Shown one piece after another: positions 47,399 to 57,746 of a stretch of 64,000 bases of DNA. The notes under the pieces were generated by a model. The model ran no database searches. It was not told where the DNA came from and worked only from the letters and a program-made list of their open reading frames with translations. Every line of letters starts with the position of its first letter. Position 1 is the stretch's first letter. Origin of the DNA: Trichostrongylus colubriformis (Eukaryota; Nematoda; Chromadorea; Rhabditida; Trichostrongylidae). A program made the translations under genes and the position numbers. The DNA lies in the NCBI GenBank assembly GCA_963978905.1, contig OZ022259.1, forward strand, positions 16,962,068 to 17,026,067. Reading direction: 5' to 3'.

Positions 47399-50300
47399 AG
47401 GCCGCGTTCAGACTTTGCGATTTTGCGACTCTGCGATTTTGCGATTTTGCGATTTTTGCATGTCACCGGTGGTATTTATTCATTATCATTATCTCAACTG
47501 TTAAACTGGTAGTAACTGTGTTTGCTGTCGATCGTACTCAATTTGCAGTCATCCATCGTGCCTAATTTGCAATCATTGTGTGAGTGTTTATTAGTGCCGT
47601 TGTAATTATTTCTTCTGTGATCCATATTTTTTCACTTTCAGATTTGGTGCTCCTTTTTGGATGTGATTTGGTTTCGTGGTTCTCGTACTTGCCATAATCA
47701 TCGGTATCCATCGTCTCAGCGCATTCTTCGTCTTCATAACCAGGTTTGTGTCAATTGTTTGTTTTAATTTGTCTGTTTAATCTTCATAAATGATTGTTTC
47801 ATTTGATTTGATTCAATTGTCATTGTTTCTCTTCGTGATAGGTTTGTTCGGTGCTAAGGTAGTTGGGGGGGGCCACTGCAGTAGTGTGTCTGCGTCTCTA
47901 ACGCATGGCTGGAGCGCAGAGAAGCCATAGCGCTTGCCGAATCGGGTTGGAATTCTGCTTAGAGACGATTCTCTAAAGTAAATTCGTGCTTGTTTATTCA
48001 TCCTATGTTAGCCTAAGCCTTAGGGAAGGAGAATCCCTTCCCCTAGGCTTAGGCGAATACGCGTAAGTGGTTGTTTGGTCTAGTTGTTGCTGATTTTTTG
48101 TAATATTTTAATGGAAGAATAATTCAATCGTTTTCTCAGTAAAGTAGCTGTATCTAGGCATAAAATAACCTTGAGAGTGCCTATGAGCAGAAATTGGGCG
48201 CGACTCTTGCCTTTTTCGAGTGGCCCCCCCCAACTACCTTAGCACCGTTTGTTCTATTACTTCTTTTGCTTGTTACGCAATAAGTTTGTTTCATTTGTTG
48301 TTTTGTTTGTTACAGTTTGTTACTGTGACGTGTGCGCTGGGGTAGGTTCTTTCCGAAAATGACCTATCGGATGGAATTCTGTTCTGGAAAACTTTCTGAA
48401 CACTTCGTAAACAGAAACATGGACAGCGGATATGATGACTCACACACAGGACACGGTGATAAAACGACTATGATTATTTTGCTGCAGAACTCTCTAGGTA
48501 AGCTCGTAGTCCTCTTTGTGAACTGATGAAATTCGTTTGTCACTTTGTTCTATTTCAGTGACGATTCTGTAACAATGTCACATTTGCAATGAAATGCTAT
48601 TTGCACATTTCCTTCTTGATATTTTCGAATTCTATGTGGCCGTCATCGAAAACTCGCAAAACGTCAACATCGATAACTTTGTTATTTATAGTAATAGAAT
48701 GTGTTCATTTGTTTTCTTCCTCTTCAGCATAGTTGTTTTTCGTTGAATCACATACTACATGTATTCATCTACTTGTTTGTCATCTACTTCAAAGCAAGTT
48801 TTCATTGTATGCTGAGAAATGGGTTCAATAAAGTTTTTCTATCGCTCTGCTACCGTTACTCGAATAATATTGAACATACGTTTTCTTCAACCAATGCTTC
48901 TCCTTACACTTTGCCGAGATTTTCTTGGTTCTGTAGCAAATTGAATATCTTTGAAGGTAGTGGAGGAGTGCCGAAATGAGCTGTAATACCCAAGCCTCGT
49001 GAGTACTACACTATAGATGATGTCACGGTCAAAAGTTGGTTGAGCCTCTCCAGCATCTTTCGGTTGTCTGTAATCAGCGTGTGGAATGGATTCGCCGCTT
49101 GAGCTGAGGCAGCTAGAGCAGAAGAGACAAACACCCTCTAGGATCGGTAAAGAAGCTAAAAGTAAAACGCCGTTTCAGTGCGGAGGTGCATTACAATCTT
49201 ATTACATACAGATGTCTTTCTAAACATATAGCACAGCCCCGAAATCATCGCCCGTAATAACTCATCCAAAACTGGCTTAGACATGATTCGATCGGGAAAA
49301 AATTTTGGGGAATCCGAAGTTTGAGAAATCTTAAACAACTCGCCAATATAGGGCGAACAAGAAGCGGCGAAAATGCGTCCAAACAGCAGGACGAGATAAC
49401 GAAGGACACATATTCATTTCAAGGATGACGTAAAGCGGGTAATAAAGCAGAGTGCAGAGGCTTAATTAGAAAGCGAACGTGGGGCCAATAAGGTTCACTC
49501 TTGTGATGTGGACTGCTTTGCTGAGCCAAGAAATTCTCGGCAAAGTGTAAGGAGAAGCACTGGTTGAAGAAAACGTATGTTCAATATTATTCGAGTAACG
49601 GTAGGAGAGCGATAGAAAAACTTTATTGAACCCATTTCTCAGCATACAATGAAAACTTGCTTTGAAGTAGATGACAAACAAGTAGATGAATACATGTAGT
49701 ATGTGATTCAACGAAAAACAACTATGCTGAAGAGGAAGAAAACAAATGAACACATTCTATTACTATAAAATAACAAAGTTATCGATGTTGACGTTTTGCG
49801 AGTTTTCGATGACGGCCACATAGAATTCAAAAATATCAAGAAGGAAATGTGCAAATAGCATTTCATTGCAACTGTGACATTGTTACAGAATCGTCACTGA
49901 AATAGAACAAAGTGACAAACGAATTTCATCAGTTCACAAAGAGGACTACGAGCTTACCTAAAGAGTTCTGCAGCAAAATAATCATAGTCGTTTTATCACC
50001 GTGTCCTGTGTGTGAGTCATATCCGCTGTCCATGTTTCTGTTTACGAAGTGTTCAGAAAGTTTTCCAGACCAGAATTTCATCTGATAGGTCATTTTCGGA
50101 AGGAACCTACCCCAGCGCACACGTCACAGTAACAAACTGTAACAAACAAAACAACAAATGAAACAAACTTATTGCGTAACAAGCAAAAGAAGTAATAGAA
50201 CAAACCTATCACGAAGAGAAACAATGACAATTAAATCAAATCAAATGAAACAATCATTTATGAAGATTAAACAGACAAATTAAAACAAAATTGAAACAAA

Positions 50301-50656
50301 CCTGGTTATGAAGACGAAGAAAATGCGCTGAGACGATGGATACCGATGATTATGGCAAGTACGAGAACCACGAAACCAAATCACATCCAAAAAGGAGCAC
50401 CAAATCTGAAAGTGAAAAAATATGGATCACAGAAGAAATAATTACAACGGCACTAATAAACACTCACACAATGATTGCAAATTAGGCACGATGGATGACT
50501 GCAAATTAAGTACGATCGACAGCAAACACAGTTACTACCAGTTTAACAGTTGAGATAATGATAATGAATAAATACCACCGGAGACATGCAAAAATCGCAA
50601 AATCGCAGAATCGCAAAATCGCAAAATCGCAGAATCGCAAAGTCTGAACGCGGCCT
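47399..50656. mobile_element. 3.26-kb palindromic element with ~1.13-kb arms
   Basis: The left arm (47399 to about 48931) and right arm (about 49532 to 50656) are highly similar inverses around a 0.6-kb unpaired centre. The tips are AGGCCGCGTTCAGACTTTGC and its inverse, followed by a tandem gcgattttgcg motif. The left arm holds a 397-bp insertion that the right arm lacks; without it both arms are about 1.13 kb. Near-identical 64- and 63-codon frames (48332-48526, + strand; 50120-49929, - strand; MDSGYDDSHTGHG versus MDSGYDSHTGHG) sit at matching places in the arms. AACTTAT occurs outside both tips and may be the target duplication. The terminal motif ties it to the GGCCGCGTTC MITEs. No transposase was recognised. 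Confidence 0.82.
47850..48246. mobile_element. 397-bp element inserted in the palindrome's left arm, 8-bp TSD
   Basis: The ends GGTGCTAAGGTAGTTGGGGG and the inverse of GGTGCTAAGGTAGTTGGGGG are flanked by GTTTGTTC on both sides (47842-47849, 48247-48254). The right arm carries the empty site as a single GAACAAAC (50198-50205), which proves insertion and exact ends. The core folds back through agcctaagccttagggaagg and cttcccctaggcttaggcga. It is non-coding. An 8-bp duplication fits hAT/P/Merlin-type transposition. Confidence 0.92.
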
Positions 50657-50699
50657 AACTTATGCATAGCTAAGGATTGCATTATTGCGTAAAAATACA

Positions 50700-50953
50700 G
50701 GGTCAAACCAAGTCGGGGGGGGGGGGGAGGGGGGGGGAGACGCAACTTTGCGTCGACGTTTCACCCACGCGAAAGCTTCTTTCCCTCCCTAGGCTTAGGC
50801 TAAAGCAGATGAGACCTATGCTTTGACATATGTTTTTTTTTTATGTAGAAGGAAGAGATATCAATTTTAGCCTAAGCCTAGGGAGGGAAAGGAGTTTCGA
50901 CGTCGACGCAAAATTGCGTCTCCCCCACCCCCCCCCCCGACTTGATTTGACCC
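50700..50953. mobile_element. 254-bp foldback MITE, copy 2, 8-bp target duplication
   Basis: The ends GGGTCAAACCAAGTCGGGGG and the inverse of GGGTCAAATCAAGTCGGGGG are flanked by perfect AAAATACA (50692-50699, 50954-50961). The inside pairs gacgcaactttgcgtcgacg with its inverse and cctaggcttaggct with its inverse, as in the copy at 2761-2970. Confidence 0.85.
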
Positions 50954-51752
50954 AAAATACATGATATTATAAAAATAAGCTGGTACAACAACGTAGTTCT
51001 TTCTCCCTTCGTTAATTTTCCCAGTTAGCTGGCCACTACTGTGCGCATAACGCTACAGGCGACAGTAGGTCGACCGCAAGTGCTTTTTTTCTATGCACTT
51101 TATCCATAACCCATTATCAAATCACATCATAACAATTTCGTAACTCTCGCGCACGACGAACAGAGTAGTGTTCAGTCACTCATTCCCTGCCTTCTACAGA
51201 AAAACAGAACGATGTCTATGGCTTCTACCGCTAAGGAGTTCCCCGGGTGTGTGCAGATATGGCAGCGAATCGCTTCGCGGCGTTTCACTTGCGGCGCCAC
51301 CAGTACGACTCGCCGTATCGATTGCCCTTGGGAGCCGGCCGAGCGTGATTGCGTCACGTCTGCGCTTCCACTCATGCCACACTGACTCGCTTAAAGGCTG
51401 CCACGCCCTGCCACTGTCACTCGCACCCGCTCGCCAGGGCGGCCACGCGATTCGCTGTCATACCTGCACACACCCGAGTTCTCCACCCCTGCAGCATTAC
51501 TCAATCGCTGAAGTGGAGCTGCCGTCTACACAGAACCGATAACTATGATTAATACTAATCGATGTTGACATCTGTGAGAATTTTCTTTGTGCAATTATGT
51601 TCATTTATTTGTGTGTTTACTGTTACACTACTTAGCTTGGACACTGGTCATTTCCACCGATTTTTTCCCAATCTCTAGACTGCGACGGAACCGAGTTATT
51701 ATATTTTGTTGTATGAACCGCCAATTGAGGGTCCGATCTGCCCAATGTGGCT

Positions 51753-52240
51753 AAGCCTCTTTCTGTCTTTCAGAAACTCATCAATGACATCAATCCATCT
51801 TTCCCCCCACATTTGAGTCATATTATAACCCAATTCTGAAAACGGAACATTCGAGTGCACGCTCTTCTCACCGTTGGCGGAGCTTAGCTTGTTCCATGTG
51901 TGCTCCTTACTTCTTGTCCCACACTCTATCCATCCCAAACTTGTTCCTATTTTCATAGGTCGTTCTTCACGTAACGTCCAAGCTTCGCTCACTATCATAA
52001 ATGCTCCACCCTTTGTGCTCAAGCCTCTTTCATGACTTTCAGAAACTCATCCATGACCTTGATCTATCTTCCCTTCACGTTTCGATCATATTAGAATCCA
52101 ATTAACAACTTTCGGTCTAAAACATTTTTGGAACATTCCAGTGCACGCCCCGCCCACCGTAGGCGGAGCTTGTCTTGGTCCATGTGTGCTCCTTACTTCT
52201 TGTCCCATACCTTGCCAGTCGCAAACTTGTCGCCACCTCC
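51753..52240. repeat. Imperfect tandem duplication, 268-bp period
   Basis: The unit begins aagcctctttctgtctttca at 51753 and again (aagcctctttcatgactttc) at 52021. It includes the shared phrase catgtgtgctccttacttct near the end of each copy. Frames in it look non-coding. Confidence 0.65.
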
Positions 52241-52760
52241 ACTTGTAGTTTTTGATATTATACCTAATTTCGTGACAGACGGACGGAGGGACATGGGACG
52301 GATAGACCGAGGAATGGAGGGAGGGGCTAACGGAAGTACAGACAGAGGAAGCGTTTCATATATAGTAGGAATAGAATCGTAGTATACCAACAATAAGACC
52401 GCATTCATACCTTGCTGTGCCGGCGGCAGGACATGTCTCAATGTCCTTGCGTCTCCGCCTGCGCTACTCCGGCTCGATGCCTCCGTCGTCTCTGCACCTC
52501 CCGTGCGACTCCGTTATTTAATGTTGTGTAGGGGTTATCTAATACCTACAGTACTCTGAACACAAATATGACATCCATTTTGCCACTTTGATGCCACAGC
52601 CTAAAACCCACGCGGGAAGAGGCATGCGAGCATCGATCACGATGGTGATATCCATTCCCGGAATTGGTGCCTTTTGGTTACACTTTTGCGCTAACCCGAG
52701 ACATTTTTGACCACCTTAATGGCACTGTATCTGGGTAGTACTCGTACCTTCCCTCTATAG

Positions 52761-52955
52761 AGAGGTCTAGAAGAAATTCGTAAAAAAAACGCAGAAGCGC
52801 AAAAACGGATCAGCGTCGCAATCGATGCCCATGCAGAGCACCTACTCATTATGTTTTTGCAAGAACAATTTTCACCTTTCCAAGCCAAGGACTGCAGTGG
52901 CCTAACAGTGCCAAAATTTTTGGCACTGTTGGTTTATGCAATTCTGGAATATTGA
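52761..52955 (+). CDS. Candidate C-terminal exon, helical protein
   Basis: After ccctctatag an open frame of 64 codons runs to TGA. It starts RGLEEIRKKNAEAQKRISVA and continues IDAHAEHLLIMFLQEQF, a strongly helical, charged pattern. It has no internal ATG near its start, as expected for a downstream exon. No upstream partner was identified. Family unknown. Confidence 0.4.
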   Translation, partial: RGLEEIRKKNAEAQKRISVAIDAHAEHLLIMFLQEQFSPFQAKDCSGLTVPKFLALLVYAILEY

Positions 52956-54375
52956 CGTACAGAAATAATGCGATTCAGATGTTCCCTTTGACAGACCGTT
53001 TTCTACCCAACTCCCTCTTTCAGTTTTGACACTCTTGCTTTGCGAACTAGTCGAGATTGCTCTGCTTTATAGTCCATTAGAGTAGTCGAACACGGATGCG
53101 ACCGGTAGTTGACTGCCATCTGCCGTGAATAATTGAAGCGTATTTCCGATTTTAAAATGTGAATGTAAACAGGAAAGTGTGACGAGTGAAATGAAATCAT
53201 TCTACCGTATGGAATTCTCTAAAAACGGCCGTAATGGACACAATAATGGCTAAAGACACAGCAACACACTCCAGCAGAATTGGATCTCAAGCTTTTTTCC
53301 ATCTTCTTCTAAATTGGTTGACTGATAGAAGAACTCTCTAAAATGATAGAAGCATCTGCGTTGAAATTCAGAAGACCCGTGAAGTTCATAGACCAAGAAT
53401 AATTCGACTCATGGCGCACTTGAGGAATACCTCTCACAGCACTTTTTGCCGCCATTCTCTCAAATGCTCTCGAGCTTGCACTCGTATAAGATATGCTATT
53501 CATGCATTTTTGAAAAGTTGGTACTTTAAAAGGCAAAGTGACGTCTCGCTAAAGAGTTGTAATAGGTTATTCATGAATTCATGATGTGTGATCCATTATT
53601 CCATCTCGCTCCTATTTTTGTCACTTAATTCATGAATGTATGAAAGCTCTTAAAGGTCATTGCTGTATACCACTAATAATTGACGCCCACAGCGTTAGAA
53701 AAAAGAATTGATGAGGCTGACTTTTCTATTAAAACGATATGTTCATTTCAAAGTACACTCACGTGCAATTTCGTTTCCACCAAAGGACAAGAGGGACTAG
53801 GAGTTTAGTCAGAGGGGGCAAGGGAGGAATATACGGGAAATGGAACACCTTGATGAAAGAATCAAATGGATAGAGAGTTAGATTTCGAAAGTAATGCCGC
53901 CGGCATTTCTTGCGTATACCGGCTGCCAGGCCTGTCCGCGGCAAAAATAGTATGTTCCAAGCTCATCGTTCATGCTAAAAATCCCTCTACTATTGCACCA
54001 AGTGTCCTCATTCCGTAATGTCACAAGAACCGAGTGCTGAAGAAGATGAGATCGTCCTGAAAGATTGGTGGTTCAGCACGAGGGGCTAAAGGATTAGGGC
54101 TAGGAGTGTCATTACAAGCATTACAACTTTTCCAGATGAACCACTCTCACCGAAATGGCATCAAAGGTACGAGAACTAAAAGGCGAGGAATGTTTTCCAT
54201 GAAAGCAGGGAAAGTCTCTCACAATAATTAGGAATATGATCAAGTTCTTGATCAGCGTATTAGAGAACAAATTAGGATTAATTTCGTTCGCTCGATTTAA
54301 GTGCTATTCCCGAATATGGCAAGATGATGCGTGATTCTCCCACAATTCCACCCTTTCAGCCGAAAATGCGAAAGT

Positions 54376-54462
54376 GTTCGGGAATGAATTATAGTGAATT
54401 AGATGGACTATGATGGAATCTATTTCGTCTAATGTTGCAAAAGGCAACCATCACTCACTTAA
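54376..54462. repeat. 87-bp perfect direct repeat, left copy
   Basis: Begins gttcgggaatgaattatagt and is identical base for base to 54751-54837. The two copies are 375 bp apart and enclose the open frame at 54480-54719. Confidence 0.9.
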
Positions 54463-54479
54463 ACTTCTATATATTTAAC

Positions 54480-54738
54480 CTAGAACTTCTTGTCCTTTAG
54501 GGTTCGATTAAGTGCATAAGCTAGATCACAATCGTACGCATGCATGATCTCTAGCGGTCGCGCGGGAAGTGCAGCCATACAAATACTATATCGACTCGCC
54601 GGCCCAAAAGGACAGCCGGAATCTGAGCTGTCCCATCCACTCTGAGCACTTCGTAAGATCCTAATATCGAATACCTTCATCGTCCAAGACATATTCTCAT
54701 TCCACTCATCGAGACTCACTCTAGATCCTAGCAGTCAA
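54480..54738 (-). CDS. Candidate C-terminal exon, unrecognised
   Basis: The - strand is open from about 54738 (possible acceptor actgctag) to TAG at 54480-54482. It reads RVSLDEWNENMSWTMKVFDI, then CPFGPASRYSICMAALPARP and a short basic end. The composition is convincing for protein, but no family was recognised. It lies entirely between two identical 87-bp repeats. Confidence 0.4.
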
Positions 54739-54750
54739 GACAAGGACGTT

Positions 54751-54837
54751 GTTCGGGAATGAATTATAGTGAATTAGATGGACTATGATGGAATCTATTT
54801 CGTCTAATGTTGCAAAAGGCAACCATCACTCACTTAA
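54751..54837. repeat. 87-bp perfect direct repeat, right copy
   Basis: Identical to 54376-54462. The sequence immediately after it (ggtgagcacc) differs from that after the left copy (acttctatat). Confidence 0.9.
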
Positions 54838-57560
54838 GGTGAGCACCAGTGGAGGGTATCTTGTACTCGTAATAAGGTTCATACTGTACACCTTGATCAG
54901 TACACAGAAAATAAACCGTATGAAACCAAGAAACGGCTCAGGCGAGTATAAGCAATCACCTAAAACTGATGATAGCTAAGCCACTGGATTGGAACGTAAG
55001 TAAGACGACTGGGTGTTAGTTCCGCATCAGTCCACATTTTGTGTCTCATAAACACAGCTGCGATACACATTAAACGCGCATGGCGTCGATATCATGAAAT
55101 ATGAGATGGCTGCTGTGCAACAAAGCTATAAACTGCACGAATCACCATAAAAAGCAAAGATTAGCATCATGGAAGAGGGATCAAAGAATAACAGTGAAGT
55201 CTTCACAATTAGACCGCTTATCACCTTAATCCAAAGTGCAGATTCTCTTCACTGCCTCTTCATATTATTTGAGTATTTAATTGTGTCCTTTTACTCGAGC
55301 GTGCTATTTTCCTTCGTGATAAAAGGAAGGTAAAAAAGATTATTGAATATGTAGATGCCTAGTAGTATGGAATTGAAAAAAAAAAAACAGAATAAAACGG
55401 TTAAAAACCAGAATACTAGACCTTTCGGCCGTTAATTCTAAAAAAGGCGGGACGTTTAAAAGGGACGGGCTGAGATAAAAATGTTGGCAGTTAAGGCTGC
55501 CTTCATACTCAGCGCCGACAGGGCGTGCTGCGTTCATGATCAGGGAGGCAGTGGCATGGGAGAGGTGAGAGATGACGCAAGCCGGGGCAGGGTAACGCAG
55601 GACCCCTCATCCGCCAGCATCTACCTTCACCGACTAAAGTAATGCAGGGGTGGGGATCGATTGGTCGGATTTCGCTCGCGGCTTCGCACTGCGGCGCCGT
55701 TGATACGAGTCGTTTGGAATTCCGCTCAAGGCGCAATAGGTCGGTACCCTAAGGGACCTTTAAAGATTGCACCTATTTTTAGCAATATGTCGTGAATGAG
55801 AATTTCCTGCGCCTGCAATATGAGCTCCCCGTCGTCCTATAAAGCTAATAAAGGATAGCTATACTGCTTCTATTGCACTTGAGGTTCTCGTTTATTGTTG
55901 TGTACCTTGATAGGTTTCATAAAGTGTTTATGCTCCTGAAGAAGCTTCATGGATCACTCACTGCAGGATGAGAGAGAACAATATTATTCAAATTACCTTT
56001 AATTTTCCAGTTCTCTCAGAAAGCTTAAGAACAGAAGCAAATAGCCGCCCACGCTGAAGATAGGTGCAATCTTTGGAGTTCTCTTACGGTACCAGCCTAT
56101 AACGTCTTGTGGAATTCCAAACGACTCGCACTCGCCGCGCCGTTTGCCGCGGGCGGTCGCGAAGAAATTCGACCAATCGACCCCCACCCGTAATGCAGAG
56201 GTGACGAAGGGAAGGAGCGAGGAAGAAGGTTCTGTGTTTCTTTTCTCAGGTTTTTTGCTGTCATATTCCGTAACTTCTCAACCGTTACACTGCTGAGCAC
56301 CCCTACTTTCATATGCGACGAACTACCAAATTTAGCCCTTTAGCCCTTCGCGTATCTTTAGAGCGACTGTGAATGGCTTCTTTTCGGAATATCTTCACAG
56401 CCTTTTCGGAATATCTTCACAGCCAATGAAAGGAGATCTCATAATCATATGCATAGTGAGATCGCCCAACTGTTACGTGAGCGGATTTGTAGAATTTATG
56501 ACGAAGGTCGGACTTTTCCTTTCGTTTTTTCGTAGACTCATGACTTCTCCAGAATTGAAGGTTCGGCATGTTTAATTCATCGTTGCACATGTGCGCGACT
56601 TGATTTGTCTGTGGAAAGCTGATAAAATAGTACACGACAATTTGGACGGATTCATAAGTTAGAAGTAGTGGTAAATTGAGCTTCAACAAAGTACCATCAG
56701 AAATAGTAAAAACCGGAAGAGAATTCAATGAAGTTTAAAAGTTTTTATCTCGTCATGCTGTACGAGGTTCTGCACGACGTTCTTATAATTTGAAGCAAAG
56801 TGGACAAAAGCAATGAATTTGACTGCATAGATGTAAACAGAAGGCGGGAATTAAGAAGCAAAAAGGGGGATGAGAAAGAACGCCTGGCATGCTATGGCTT
56901 AACAGCACGCCAGCGATCGATAGTGCAGCGTGCTAGTTGTTGGTGAACAATGAGATTGCTCCACACACATCATAGACCACGAACACGTGCCCGTTTATTG
57001 TTAGCCTTGAGCATTCGCGGGGGCTGGAATGTTCCAGAAGTCACGAGGAAGCAGAACGGATCGAGAACATGCCTGAAGTCTTATGCATGGAATCAAGTAT
57101 CGGAACCTTGAGAGATAGGACTTTTCTCCCTCCTACCATACGTGCTTTCGCGCCATCCGCATCACTGGAGAGGTAGATGGAGACGACAGGGCCGACGATA
57201 TCCCGCGCCTACTTCGCCTACGGCACCCACTACACCGAAGCACACCCACACAAGGCGGCGAAGAAGTCTCCGCATCTCCGCCTGAGCCACTTTATCTCGT
57301 TGCCTGCGTTGTGTCTTCACCTCTCCAGTGCCACTCTGCCTCGTTAACTGTAAACGCAGCCATGCCTTACCGGCGCAAAGTATGAACGCGGCCTTAGTCC
57401 CAGTCATGAGCGTATTTCTCACGTTCTGTATCACTGACGTATCGATTAGGGCCACGCGGACCTATGATGAGCAGCGCTAATATGCAGAACATAAAGTTCC
57501 CACGTGGGACGTGGTTGGTCTTAGCTTCGCGTGTTACCACGAGGCGGCCATTTAACGCTC
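54838..57560. other. Intergenic DNA with degraded repeats
   Basis: Around 55490-55740 is GC-rich material resembling the GGCCGCGTTC family (ggctgccttcatactcagcg). A reversed 0.3-kb repeat lies at 56150-56345. A 22-bp tandem duplication (cttttcggaatatcttcacagc) is near 56380-56424. The gcgcaaagtatgaacgcggc terminus of the same MITE family is at 57374-57397. No gene supported. Confidence 0.4.
56150..56345 (-). repeat. Dispersed 0.3-kb repeat, partial, reversed
   Basis: Contains cgttacactgctgagcaccc and ctactttcatatgcgacgaa, the inverse of the start of the family, next to taatgcagaggtgacgaagg, the inverse of its middle. Confidence 0.5.
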
Positions 57561-57562
57561 TT

Positions 57563-57746
57563 TACTTTTTTCCTAGTTAATTTAAAGAACGATAATGAAC
57601 CTTTGGATCCCGAGACTACCTCTCTTGCTGCCTTCGACCATTTGCGCGACAAACGACCAGTTAACTGGAAGGCTGATGCGTGTCGTCTGTTCTGTTCGCC
57701 CTTATTCGGTTTTGCTTGGACTTTTCACCATGTACCCACGCGGTAA
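57563..57746 (+). CDS. Candidate exon, unrecognised
   Basis: Between ttttttcctag and a possible donor (ACGCG then gtaaag) the + strand is open and reads PLDPETTSLAAFDHLRDKRP followed by VNWKADACRLFCSPLFGF. Two other frames are partly open too. No family, no partner exon. Confidence 0.25.
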
